Source: Turicimonas muris (GTDB lineage: Bacteria; Pseudomonadota; Gammaproteobacteria; Burkholderiales; Burkholderiaceae_F). Taken from it: 64,000 bases of DNA. This document shows, piece after piece, positions 32,609 to 40,639 of this stretch. Where the stretch lies: NCBI RefSeq assembly GCF_002221595.1, contig NZ_NHMP01000001.1:124001-188000 (forward strand), given 5' to 3'. The notes under the pieces are model-generated. The model searched no databases, was not told where the DNA came from, and was given only the letters and a program-made list of their open reading frames with translations. Position numbers and translations under genes: made by a program. The stretch's first letter is position 1. Every line of letters starts with the position of its first letter.

Positions 32609-32957
32609 AGAGTTAGAAACGAAATTAAAAACTATTGCAGACCATTACGGCCTTGGTATTCAAATGACAAAACTAGCCGAAGAATGCGGAGAATATGCGG
32701 CAAGTTCATTAAAGACAGCAGTCTATATTGATATGAAAAACAACGGTCATCCGGCTGAATATTGTTATGAAAAAATAGATAAATCGCAGGATGAAAGTTT
32801 GAAAGAAATGGCGGACGTATTAGTGCTTACAAAACAAATTGAATATTTGCTTGTAAAAGAAGCACCAGAGTTAAAAGAAACAATTGAACGTTTAATGACC
32901 GAAAAAGTTAACCGTCAGCTGAAGCGGATTGAAAAGGAGAAAAATTATGAGCACTGA
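32601..32957 (+). CDS. MazG-like nucleotide pyrophosphohydrolase
   Basis: 118 residues. KLAEECGEYAASSLK then DESLKEMADVLVLTKQIEYLL give the MazG-type EExxE...ExxD metal-binding motif. Phage enzymes of this kind hydrolyse dNTPs or alarmones. Start overlaps the previous gene by 8 bases and its end overlaps the DUF3310 gene. Confidence 0.78.
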   Translation: MNRELETKLKTIADHYGLGIQMTKLAEECGEYAASSLKTAVYIDMKNNGHPAEYCYEKIDKSQDESLKEMADVLVLTKQIEYLLVKEAPELKETIERLMTEKVNRQLKRIEKEKNYEH

Positions 32958-33336
32958 TATTGTCAATCATCCGGCGCATTACGAAAGTCAAGCTATCGTA
33001 ATTCAGCCGATTGATCTCTACGAAAAACTGCCTTTTTGCCTGGGCAATGCTCTTAAGTACGTCTTCAGAGCCGGGCATAAGGATGGCTCAAGCGAACTTG
33101 AAGACTTAAAGAAAGCACTTTGGTATCTTGAAAGAAATCAAAGAAGTCCTGGAGCTGTTAGCATTGAAGAAGATAATGAGGACGACTTTTATAAACTAGC
33201 TTCTTGCCTTCAATTTTCTAAGTCTGAGATACTTCGTATTTCTTATCGATTCTCAAGCAATTACTTCACGTTTTGGGGTTATCTACAAGACAATGTTCGC
33301 CATCGGATCGTAAAACTGGAGAGAGAGAAATGTTAG
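32947..33336 (+). CDS. DUF3310 protein
   Basis: 129 residues from the ATG at 32947 (AAGGAG site). NHPAHY then FCLGNALKYVFRAGHKD and LEDLKKALWYLER is the DUF3310 signature of many phages; nucleotide-kinase-like in some annotations. The C-terminal half is extra. Confidence 0.82.
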   Translation: MSTDIVNHPAHYESQAIVIQPIDLYEKLPFCLGNALKYVFRAGHKDGSSELEDLKKALWYLERNQRSPGAVSIEEDNEDDFYKLASCLQFSKSEILRISYRFSSNYFTFWGYLQDNVRHRIVKLEREKC

Positions 33337-33563
33337 CCAAATTTATCCCGTTTAAGGAGGCGGCCGTACTTCTCGGGGTCTCCTACAGAACCTTAGAAAA
33401 CTGGGTGAACGGCGGTTACTTTGAAGTCAAGAAAGACGGCACCAAAGTTTGGCGAACATATGAAGAGAATAACTTCAATTGCCCGTTGCAAAAAAGAGGA
33501 ACCAGAAAAGGTTTCCTCCAGCCCGATCTTGCTCGCTATATCGCCGGTCAAAAAGCCTCTTAG
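33330..33563 (+). CDS. Excisionase-like helix-turn-helix protein
   Basis: 77 residues from the ATG at 33330 (GGAGAGA site). FKEAAVLLGVSYRTLENWV is a MerR/excisionase-type motif. It meets the integrase gene head-on with a 4-base overlap, fitting a recombination directionality factor. Confidence 0.72.
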   Translation: MLAKFIPFKEAAVLLGVSYRTLENWVNGGYFEVKKDGTKVWRTYEENNFNCPLQKRGTRKGFLQPDLARYIAGQKAS

Positions 33564-34849
33564 TCACTGACTCTCGAGAAACAATATTCAGCCCAAGCGG
33601 TCATCATCTCTCTTCTTCTTTTGAAGTGTTCGTTTCTCTCATACGCACCGTTATAGATATCTTTAACTTTGTGGTGCAGGCACAATTCAGCAATACGAGA
33701 GTCGAACCTTTTATCATTTCCTAACGAGTCGTCCTGACTCCACGTCCTAAAAGTAGCCCTTGCCACGCCGTGCAAAGTTGGCCTTACTTCTTTTCCTAAC
33801 TTGGCAGACTGAGCTGTATCGATCCACTTATTCCCGGATCTACAGCTCACTGCTATCAATCTAGAAACTATTGAGTCGCTGAGAGGTTTACCTTTGTCGT
33901 TTGAGAAAAGATAACCTTCGGCGTTCTCCGGTTTCCACGTCTTTATCCAGTCCACAACACAATCCGCAAGCGGAACAATCAATGTCCCGTTGCCGGACAT
34001 TTTTAATTGCTCCGGCGGGATTATCCATTCCTTTTCTTCTAAATTAATTTGCTCCCACCGAGCATATCTTGCTGTCTCCGATCTAGTTGCCGTCAATACC
34101 GCAAACAGAAAACATTTACCGGAAACCATATATTCAAAATCTTTCTTTATTGAAGCAAAGAATTCGGGCAACTCCGCAACAGATATCGCACCTCTGTTTT
34201 TCGTAACATGTCTTTGCTGAGGCAGCAGATATTTCAATACTCCGTTTCTGTCTGCTGGGTTGTCCTGCGTGCAATATCTCTTAGCTTTTGACCAGTCGAA
34301 AACTTGCCGGATGAACCGGAGGCACCGTTCTACAGTTGCAGGCTTGTCCCAAATTGGCTTAGCTATTTCTGCAATATCTTCAGCTGTTAATTCTTGAATC
34401 AGCTTATCTCCGATAACCGGCAAGATATGGTTTCTCATTCTTCCTTCAAATACTTTGTGAGCTTTATCCAGCTCCTGCCAGTTGCCAACTTCAATATTCC
34501 AGTCAATAAATTTCTGCTGCGCCTGACGGAAAGTCAGTGAAGAATTTTTGTCTTTTTCTTCGATAGCTTTTTTGTTTTTTTTGGTTTCAATGTACGCAAT
34601 AAATTCTTTCGGGGGAAGGGCATACAGTCCTGAGGCAACGGATCTTGCTTGCGCTAAATTTACTTTTCGAAAAGAACCGAGACCTAATTCGTAATCTTTA
34701 TTGTCTACCGCTCTTCTAAAAAACCACGATTTACTTCCCCCGGTTCGAATTTTCAAAAACAAACCGCTTGTTATTGGGTCCGAGTATTTACCTTGGTCGG
34801 CTAATGCTTCCAGTGACTTCTGCGTAAACTTTATTTTTTTTGCCCCCAA
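33560..34849 (-). CDS. P4-type tyrosine integrase
   Basis: 429 residues with a TTG start at 34849. The N-terminal arm-binding domain (DUF4102: GLFLKIRTGGSKSWFFRR), central SAM-like part, and C-terminal catalytic domain with ATRSETARYARWEQI (Arg), HGVARATFRTW (His-x-x-Arg) and HHKVKDIYNGAYER (His...Tyr). All key residues are present. It recombines attP with the 3' end of tRNA-Leu. Confidence 0.93.
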   Translation of the reverse strand: MGAKKIKFTQKSLEALADQGKYSDPITSGLFLKIRTGGSKSWFFRRAVDNKDYELGLGSFRKVNLAQARSVASGLYALPPKEFIAYIETKKNKKAIEEKDKNSSLTFRQAQQKFIDWNIEVGNWQELDKAHKVFEGRMRNHILPVIGDKLIQELTAEDIAEIAKPIWDKPATVERCLRFIRQVFDWSKAKRYCTQDNPADRNGVLKYLLPQQRHVTKNRGAISVAELPEFFASIKKDFEYMVSGKCFLFAVLTATRSETARYARWEQINLEEKEWIIPPEQLKMSGNGTLIVPLADCVVDWIKTWKPENAEGYLFSNDKGKPLSDSIVSRLIAVSCRSGNKWIDTAQSAKLGKEVRPTLHGVARATFRTWSQDDSLGNDKRFDSRIAELCLHHKVKDIYNGAYERNEHFKRRREMMTAWAEYCFSRVSD

Positions 34850-34862
34850 CTTTGCCCCCGAC
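34840..34862. repeat. GCCCCC-type repeat at integrase start
   Basis: Twin C-rich units covering the TTG start region, in the same orientation as the copy at 251-272. Integrase binding here could self-regulate the gene. Inferred. Confidence 0.4.
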
Positions 34863-34875
34863 TTGGTTTTACATA

Positions 34876-34905
34876 ATTTTCGTTAATTTGCGTTGATTTT
34901 CGTAA
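34876..34905. repeat. Triple 10-bp repeat, array 1
   Basis: Three adjoining copies of ATTTTCGTTR (34876-34885, 34886-34895, 34896-34905), the last ending CGTAA. Probably arm-type integrase or excisionase sites. Confidence 0.65.
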
Positions 34906-34961
34906 TGGGTAAAATAATCGCACAACTCGGAACCCTTGTAAACACGGGATTTTTTGCTGTG

Positions 34962-34991
34962 ATTTTCGTTGACTTTCGTTGATTTTCGTAA
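34962..34991. repeat. Triple 10-bp repeat, array 2
   Basis: Same three-unit structure as 34876-34905, again ending CGTAA, 86 bp further right (start to start) and next to attR. Confidence 0.65.
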
Positions 34992-35009
34992 GGAGGGGAA
35001 AGTTGAATT

Positions 35010-35023
35010 TGGTGGCCCGAGCC
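35010..35023. repeat. attR core repeat
   Basis: Identical to 187-200. Forms the 3' end, including CCA, of the tRNA-Leu gene, which therefore remains intact after integration. Confidence 0.8.
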
Positions 35024-35096
35024 GGACTTGAACCGGCACAGCTAAATCGCCGAGGGATTTTAAGTCCCTTGTGTCTACCAATTTCACCATCGGGCC
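35010..35096 (-). tRNA. tRNA-Leu (UAA)
   Basis: 87 nt with encoded CCA. Acceptor arms GGCCCGA and TCGGGCC, long variable arm as in type II tRNAs, anticodon UAA in CTTAAAA, T-arm GGTTCAAGTCC. The prophage uses its 3' end as attachment site. Confidence 0.95.
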
Positions 35097-35112
35097 ACTC
35101 AACAGAAGTCGA

Positions 35113-35142
35113 ATTTTATCCTATTTTTGGATTCTTTGCCAA
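35113..35142 (-). promoter_or_regulatory. tRNA-Leu promoter
   Basis: On the minus strand TTGGCA, 18-base spacer, TAAAAT, 16 bases before the tRNA. Confidence 0.6.
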
Positions 35143-35196
35143 GTCTTTTTGCGTAAATTTCTTAAATCTGCAGTAATTATGCGGGTGGGGGAAAGT

Positions 35197-35292
35197 CCTA
35201 GCTTTGTAATTAGATTTTGTTGTTAAGATTAAAAGATTGGTTCTTAAATAGTCCTAATATAAAAGCTGAACCAAAATCTTTTCAGAGCTAGG
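35197..35292 (+). ncRNA. Structured leader of ATP-grasp operon
   Basis: Outer stem CCTAGCT/AGCTAGG (35197-35203/35286-35292) encloses a long hairpin whose arms are AAAAGATTGGTTC (35231-35243) and GAACCAAAATCTTTT (35268-35282). It lies between tRNA-Leu and the operon. A second CCTAGG is part of the ribosome site region (CCTAGGAGG). This could be a cis-regulatory RNA. I know no matching class. Confidence 0.42.
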
Positions 35293-35343
35293 TTCACTTC
35301 CTTTACCGGTGCAAACCAATCATCAATCCTAGGAGGTCAAATA

Positions 35344-36660
35344 ATGGAATCTTTAGTTGCCAATGCTCAGGCAATTAATCGTCTCCTGGCCCGTTACGGA
35401 GTGAAGTTCGGTATTTATAAAAATAATGAATTTATCGAACAATTATTTCCCTTCGATCCGGTCCCAAGAGTAATTTCAGCGGAGGAATTTGAAATCCTCG
35501 AACAAGGCTTGAAGCAGCGTGTAAACGCTCTAAATGCTTTTCTAAAAGATATCTACACTGATAAAAAAATTATCAAAGACGGTGTAGTCCCGGACAATTT
35601 CGTTTTCTCTTCAAGCGGTTTTCTGCCTGAATGCGATAATTTCGTTCCCCCAGCCGGCGTATTCTCTCATATTTCGGGTATCGACCTCGTTCAGGCCGAC
35701 AGCGGAGAATGGTTTATTCTTGAAGACAATCTTCGCATCCCTTCCGGCGCTTCCTACCCTTTAATTGCGAGGAAGCTCTCACGCAGAGCTAGCCCGGAAA
35801 CCTTTAAACATAATAAGGTGGACAACAACGCCGACTACGGCAGACTCTTGGCTCACAGCATGCAAAGCGTCAATCCGGGCGGTCTGAATGTCATTCTTAC
35901 ACCGGGCCGGTATAACTCAGCTTTCTTTGAGCACAGCTACTTGGCCGAGGTGACAGGTTTTCCTCTGGTTATGCCGAATGATTTGTTCGTGGAGGAAAAT
36001 AAGCTTTATATCCGTACCCAGCAGGGCGGAAAAGCATTAGTCGGTGCTATTTACCGCCGTATTTCCGATGAATACCTCGATCCACTGACATTCAATCCTG
36101 AATCTTTGATTGGTGTTCCGGGAATCATGAGCGCATATCTTGCAGGCAATCTTGCGATTGTCAACGCACCGGGCAACGGCGTGGCTGACGATAAGGGAAC
36201 ATATTACTTTGTCCCTAAAATGATTGAATACTATCTGAACGAAAAGCCGATCCTGCATAATGCGCCGACATATCTTCCAATGTATAGGGAAGACATGGAA
36301 TACTGCTTGGATAATATTCATAAACTGGTTATCAAAGATGTTGCTGAAGCAGGCGGATATGGCGTTCTCTTCGGAAAAGATATGGATGAAGCGACGCTCG
36401 CAGAGTGGCGTCAAAAAATCCAAGACGAACCGAGAAGGTTCATCCTCCAGGAAGTGATTAACTTTATTGATCTTCCTGTTCTTGACGGTGAAACCACCGT
36501 TCCAAGAAAAGCTGACTTAAGAGCCTATGTGGTTTCTTCAGCAGATAAAACAGATGTTTGGCACTGCGGTCTGACAAGATTCTCTCGAGTGCCGGATTCT
36601 TTCGTAGTTAACTCTTCTCAAGGCGGAGGCTTTAAAGACACATGGGTTATGTCTCGGTAG
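35344..36660 (+). CDS. Circularly permuted ATP-grasp type 2 protein
   Basis: 438 residues. GIDLVQADSGEWFILEDNLRIPSG, in short pieces VQADSGEWF and EDNLRIPSGAS, is the hallmark of the CP_ATPgrasp_2 (DUF404/407) family; also VGAIYRRISDEYLDPL, NAPGNGVADDK and the C-terminal LRAYVV. These enzymes are predicted to make amide or peptide bonds, acting with the alpha-E and transglutaminase proteins coded next. First gene of a tightly packed operon, with a TAGGAGG ribosome site. Confidence 0.88.
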   Translation: MESLVANAQAINRLLARYGVKFGIYKNNEFIEQLFPFDPVPRVISAEEFEILEQGLKQRVNALNAFLKDIYTDKKIIKDGVVPDNFVFSSSGFLPECDNFVPPAGVFSHISGIDLVQADSGEWFILEDNLRIPSGASYPLIARKLSRRASPETFKHNKVDNNADYGRLLAHSMQSVNPGGLNVILTPGRYNSAFFEHSYLAEVTGFPLVMPNDLFVEENKLYIRTQQGGKALVGAIYRRISDEYLDPLTFNPESLIGVPGIMSAYLAGNLAIVNAPGNGVADDKGTYYFVPKMIEYYLNEKPILHNAPTYLPMYREDMEYCLDNIHKLVIKDVAEAGGYGVLFGKDMDEATLAEWRQKIQDEPRRFILQEVINFIDLPVLDGETTVPRKADLRAYVVSSADKTDVWHCGLTRFSRVPDSFVVNSSQGGGFKDTWVMSR

Positions 36661-37319
36661 AACAAGGTGATCATTTATTCTGGCTCGGACGTTATGTCGA
36701 AAGAGTCTGCTTGACCTTACATTATCTCGAAGAGCTCTATGACGTCTTATTAGATTCAGACAGCTCTGCTTATAAGCAATTTTGTGATAGGTTAAATATC
36801 CCGAACGTGTATGCGGATGAAATGGATTTTATTACCCACTATCAGTGGGATAAAAATAATCCGGATTCTTTGTACAGCAATCTCTCCAGAGCGTACGACA
36901 ACGGTTTAGTTCTGAGAAATATCATCTCAACGCCTGCTCTTTCCTATATCCAGATGTCCTTGGACTTAATGGAAGAAGGGGGAAAAACGGGCGCCTACGC
37001 TTTATTAAACCAGCAGGTTGTTGATTATTTGCTGGCCTTTTGGGGTATCCTCGACGAAAAAGTCGGAACCAAGCACAAACGCAGCTTGATTAAAGCCGGA
37101 AGATATTTAGAAAGGCTTGATATGCAGCTGCGTCTCGGAGCCGATTGGGAAGAGTTAGAAATAACTTTGGGTAAACTGATCCGCCGTTTGGAAGGATCGG
37201 GAATTAATATTAACAAAGACAAGCTTGAGGCCTTAACCTACCTGATTGAATCGCAGAAAGGTGATGACATTTCCCGTCTTCAAGCACTGAGCTTAATTGG
37301 AGAACTTGTAGAACCTTAA
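36642..37319 (+). CDS. Alpha-E domain protein (DUF403)
   Basis: 225 residues. LFWLGRYVERV at the start is the alpha-E signature. All-helical. It overlaps the ATP-grasp gene by 19 bases. The partner role in the predicted peptide-ligase system is family knowledge; no reaction has been shown for this protein. Confidence 0.88.
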   Translation: MGYVSVEQGDHLFWLGRYVERVCLTLHYLEELYDVLLDSDSSAYKQFCDRLNIPNVYADEMDFITHYQWDKNNPDSLYSNLSRAYDNGLVLRNIISTPALSYIQMSLDLMEEGGKTGAYALLNQQVVDYLLAFWGILDEKVGTKHKRSLIKAGRYLERLDMQLRLGADWEELEITLGKLIRRLEGSGININKDKLEALTYLIESQKGDDISRLQALSLIGELVEP

Positions 37320-37332
37320 ACGAGGATTTTTA

Positions 37333-38103
37333 ATGAAGAAATTTCTTTATTCTTTAAAAACAGACTTGAGGTTTGAAGAGCCCGTCAATAACCATACGTT
37401 TTTGCTGCGGGCTTCTCCTTTGGCAGTTCCTTCACAAGAGCCGATGCGAGTCAGCCTTTCTTGTTCGCCTGCGTGCGGACTAGGCATCTATAAAGACGCT
37501 TTCGGTAATTTAGTCCATCAAGGTTACTTGGAACGGGGACATGACTCCTTCACTTTTTGTTCGACCGGTGAGGTTCTGATTGATGTTTCAAAGAAAGACT
37601 ATTCGGAACCTGCTCCTTATTATTTATTTCATACTCCGCTCACTCGGTTGGAGGGAGTTCTTGCCGAGTACTTCTTGGAGTTTAGGACAACAGGTTCGGC
37701 TGATAAGGTGACGGATTATTGGGTTTCAAGAATTTCCTGCGACTTCAGGTATCAGAAAGGAGTTACCTCAACTTCAACTACGGCTTCAGAGGCATGGAAA
37801 ATTGGTGAGGGAGTCTGTCAAGACTATTCACATATTTTGCTTAGTGTTTTGCGTGCTCAGGGCGTTCCATGCCGGTATGTCGCAGGTTTGCTGCAAGGAG
37901 AGGGCGCAACCCACGCTTGGGTTGAGTATTTTAACGGTCAGTATTGGGTGGGTGTGGATCCTACGCACAACGCAATTTGCAACGAACGTTATATGAAGAT
38001 TTCCCAGGGAATTGATTTTTCTTCTTGCTCTTTGGAGAAAGGAGTGTTCCTCGGCGGAGGAGCACAAGTCATGCTTACTAAGTCAGGATTGATCGAACTG
38101 TAA
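37333..38103 (+). CDS. Transglutaminase-like protein
   Basis: 256 residues. An N-terminal beta domain is followed by a transglutaminase/peptidase core with Cys in GEGVCQDYSH, His in THAWVEYF and Asp in GVDPTHN. In such operons it is thought to be an amidase or peptidase acting on the product of the ATP-grasp enzyme. Cytosolic, no signal peptide. Confidence 0.9.
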   Translation: MKKFLYSLKTDLRFEEPVNNHTFLLRASPLAVPSQEPMRVSLSCSPACGLGIYKDAFGNLVHQGYLERGHDSFTFCSTGEVLIDVSKKDYSEPAPYYLFHTPLTRLEGVLAEYFLEFRTTGSADKVTDYWVSRISCDFRYQKGVTSTSTTASEAWKIGEGVCQDYSHILLSVLRAQGVPCRYVAGLLQGEGATHAWVEYFNGQYWVGVDPTHNAICNERYMKISQGIDFSSCSLEKGVFLGGGAQVMLTKSGLIEL

Positions 38104-38105
38104 AA

Positions 38106-39053
38106 ATGATAGAAGAAGTTTTGTCATTGAGTCTTCCGGTTGGAGAAAGACTGGTTATCAAGAAGAACAGACATTTTCCGAAAGGACTTAAGCCAAACAA
38201 TGTTGAAGGGTTGAAAAGGCTCTGCGTCGTTTCCGGAATTCATGGAGATGAGCTGGAAGGTCAGTACATTTGCTACGAATTAAATCGCCGTTTGCAAGAG
38301 CACCCGGAATACCTCAATGGTATTGTGGACGTATATCCGGCCTTAAATCCAATGGGTGTCGATACTTTGCAGCGCGGAGTTCCCTTCTTTGATTTGGATA
38401 TGAACCGAATCTTTCCGGGCAATGCTAATGGGGCTGTCGAAGAATGGGTTGCTAGCGAACTTATCAAGGAATTCAGCACATCTGATTTTGCAATTGATAT
38501 TCACGCGAGCAATCTTTTCCTTCGCGAAATCCCGCAGGTTCGCGTCAATATTAATTCAGCCGAAGATTTGGTTGAGTACGCAGAAATGCTTGATGTGGAT
38601 TTTGTTTGGATTCATCAAGCCTCTACGGTTCTTGAATCGACCTTGGCATACAGCTTAAATTCAATCGGCGTCAAAACCCTTGTCGTCGAAGCAGGTGTGG
38701 GAATGAGGATTACTGTCGGTTACTGCGAAAGATTAGTCAACGGAATTTTGAATCTGCTTAAAAATGAAGGAATGTGGACCGGCCCTGTGGATCCGGTCCG
38801 TAAGTCGATCGTTTCTGCTGACCGCTCCGTATCCTTCATTAATGCGGAGACTTCCGGCGTTTTTGTTCCTGCGACACGTCATAGTTCTCAGGTGGTCGCA
38901 GGCGAAATTATCGGTCGCATTCTTGACCCGTTTGAAGGGAAGGTTAAAGAAGAGTGCGTCTCCGCTGTAAAAGGGCTTTTATTTACTCTGAGAGAATATC
39001 CGATTGTTAATGAAGGCTCGCTTATCGCCAGAATTCTGGAGGAACAAAAATGA
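38106..39053 (+). CDS. Aspartoacylase/succinylglutamate desuccinylase-like zinc hydrolase
   Basis: 315 residues. SGIHGDELEG holds the zinc-binding His and Glu, DMNRIFPG the substrate Arg, DIHAS the third ligand and VVEAGVG the catalytic Glu. It is the active member of a pair. The substrate is unknown. Context suggests it works on the metabolite or peptide of the operon, not in arginine breakdown. Confidence 0.85.
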   Translation: MIEEVLSLSLPVGERLVIKKNRHFPKGLKPNNVEGLKRLCVVSGIHGDELEGQYICYELNRRLQEHPEYLNGIVDVYPALNPMGVDTLQRGVPFFDLDMNRIFPGNANGAVEEWVASELIKEFSTSDFAIDIHASNLFLREIPQVRVNINSAEDLVEYAEMLDVDFVWIHQASTVLESTLAYSLNSIGVKTLVVEAGVGMRITVGYCERLVNGILNLLKNEGMWTGPVDPVRKSIVSADRSVSFINAETSGVFVPATRHSSQVVAGEIIGRILDPFEGKVKEECVSAVKGLLFTLREYPIVNEGSLIARILEEQK

Positions 39054-39985
39054 GAGAAGAAATTCTGTTTCGAATGAATTCTACTTATCGCGAGCCTTTT
39101 GAAATTAAGTCCTACCATTTCGGAGGAACCGGGAAAACTGTTTGTGTGATCGGAAATTTGCGCGGTAATGAAATTCAGCAGATGTATACCGCCGCGGCAT
39201 TGGTTAAAAGGCTGAAAAGAATTGAAGAGCAGGGATTTTTCAGAAGAAATTACGGTGTAACCGTCGTCCCGACAGCAAATACTTATTCCGTCAACATCGG
39301 AAAGAGATTTTGGGCGATGGACAATTCTGACATCAACAGAATGTTTCCCGGATACAATCGAGGCGAGACAACTCAACGAATCGCTGCCGGTTTATTCGAA
39401 AAAATTCAAGGGTATAAATACGGTATTCATCTGTCTTCCTGCTACATCTCAGGTGATTACGTTACTCATCTGCGCATTGTCAAGACGCCCTATCAGGAGG
39501 CCGGAGAAGCGCAGCTCTTCGGGCTGCCGTTTATCGTCTTTAGAAAACCTATTCCTTTCGATACAACGACTCTTAACTTTAACTGGCAGGTTTGGGATAC
39601 CAAAACTTTTTCATTAATTTCCCGCTACACAGATAAAGTCAACGTCAAAGACTCTGAGCTTGAAGTTGCATCCATTCTGCGCTTTTTATCAAGAATGGGC
39701 ATCATTGATTATAGTATCTATGGCGGTTTTGAATCCACGATTTTCTACGAAGAGGAATTAAAAACCGTGCGCGCCGAAGCTCCCGGCATCTTTTTGCCGA
39801 AGGTAGATGTGTTCGATGAAGTCTTAGACGGTCAGGAGCTTGCACAAATTACAGATGCTCAGACCGGGGAGGTTTTGAGTTCAGTTAAAGCCGAGGAAGA
39901 CGGCATTCTCTTCTACCGCAAATCTGAACCGCTCGTGATGGAGCATGAAGAAATCTTTATGATTGTGCCTAAACTTCATCGTTGA
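39050..39985 (+). CDS. Aspartoacylase-like protein lacking key residues
   Basis: 311 residues. Same fold as the preceding gene (overlap 4 bases) but IGNLRGNEIQQ replaces the zinc His, and the catalytic Glu region differs. DINRMFPG and GIHLSS are kept. It is probably an inactive partner or one with altered chemistry, forming a pair with the previous product. Confidence 0.78.
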   Translation: MREEILFRMNSTYREPFEIKSYHFGGTGKTVCVIGNLRGNEIQQMYTAAALVKRLKRIEEQGFFRRNYGVTVVPTANTYSVNIGKRFWAMDNSDINRMFPGYNRGETTQRIAAGLFEKIQGYKYGIHLSSCYISGDYVTHLRIVKTPYQEAGEAQLFGLPFIVFRKPIPFDTTTLNFNWQVWDTKTFSLISRYTDKVNVKDSELEVASILRFLSRMGIIDYSIYGGFESTIFYEEELKTVRAEAPGIFLPKVDVFDEVLDGQELAQITDAQTGEVLSSVKAEEDGILFYRKSEPLVMEHEEIFMIVPKLHR

Positions 39986-39994
39986 GATTTTTGA

Positions 39995-40639
39995 ATGACG
40001 GCAGATACGTATCGTGTCCCGGATTTAGCACCGGGAACTTTTCACAGAACAGAACAAATCATAAAAAAAAGCAGGTTTATCACCTCGGTTGCTCATACGA
40101 AGACACCGGAAGAAGCCAAGCAGTTTATTGAGAAAATCAGACAAGAGTTCGCGGATGCAACCCATAACTGCTGGGCCTTTAATGCAAGCGCAGCAGGGTC
40201 GACCACACAAATCGGCGCCAGTGATGACGGAGAGCCTCACGGGACAGCTGGCAAGCCTATGCTTACGGTTTTAGTTCACTGTGAAATCGGCGAACTGACT
40301 GCGGTGGTGACGCGTTATTTCGGAGGAACGCTGTTGGGCACAGGAGGGCTTGTTAAAGCATATCAATCGAGCGTTCGGCAAGCGTTAGAGACGCTTCCTA
40401 CTTGCGAAAAGGTTATCGTCCGCTCTCTCAAAGTTACCGTTGAGCATAAGTTCCTCGCTCTCATTCTGCGAGCTCTTCCGGGATTCAGGGGAACTATCAA
40501 GTGCCAAGAGTTCGGAATGGACGTTATGCTCGAGATAGAAATGCCCGAACAGGAGATAGAAAAATTTTCCTCCATGCTCAACAACATGACCTCCGGTGCC
40601 GTGTTAATAGAGTTGCAGGAAGAGCCAACGGCCGACTAG
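39995..40639 (+). CDS. YigZ/IMPACT family protein
   Basis: 214 residues. KKSRFITSVAHT, then DDGEPHGTAGKP and VTRYFGGTLLGTGGLVKAY, the full UPF0029/IMPACT pattern plus the C-terminal DUF1949 part. Function in bacteria unclear. It ends 4 bases into the convergent sbcC-like gene. Confidence 0.92.
   Translation: MTADTYRVPDLAPGTFHRTEQIIKKSRFITSVAHTKTPEEAKQFIEKIRQEFADATHNCWAFNASAAGSTTQIGASDDGEPHGTAGKPMLTVLVHCEIGELTAVVTRYFGGTLLGTGGLVKAYQSSVRQALETLPTCEKVIVRSLKVTVEHKFLALILRALPGFRGTIKCQEFGMDVMLEIEMPEQEIEKFSSMLNNMTSGAVLIELQEEPTAD

Larger units (their letters stand above)
187..35023. mobile_element. Defective contractile-tail prophage in tRNA-Leu
   Basis: A prophage of about 34.8 kb is bounded by a 14-bp direct repeat, of which the right copy is the 3' end (with CCA) of an intact tRNA-Leu. 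The integrase lies next to the tRNA. A full tail and baseplate set, lysis genes and early genes are present. No terminase, portal, MuF-type head protein, CI-type repressor or replication gene is found. The head operon is cut at about 23575. I infer a past deletion, so the element probably cannot package DNA by itself, although tail, lysis and integrase genes look intact. Confidence 0.9.

Noticed and set aside
34876-34991. CRISPR-like array
   Set aside because: Units of 10 bp without spacers are not CRISPR. They fit integrase arm sites.
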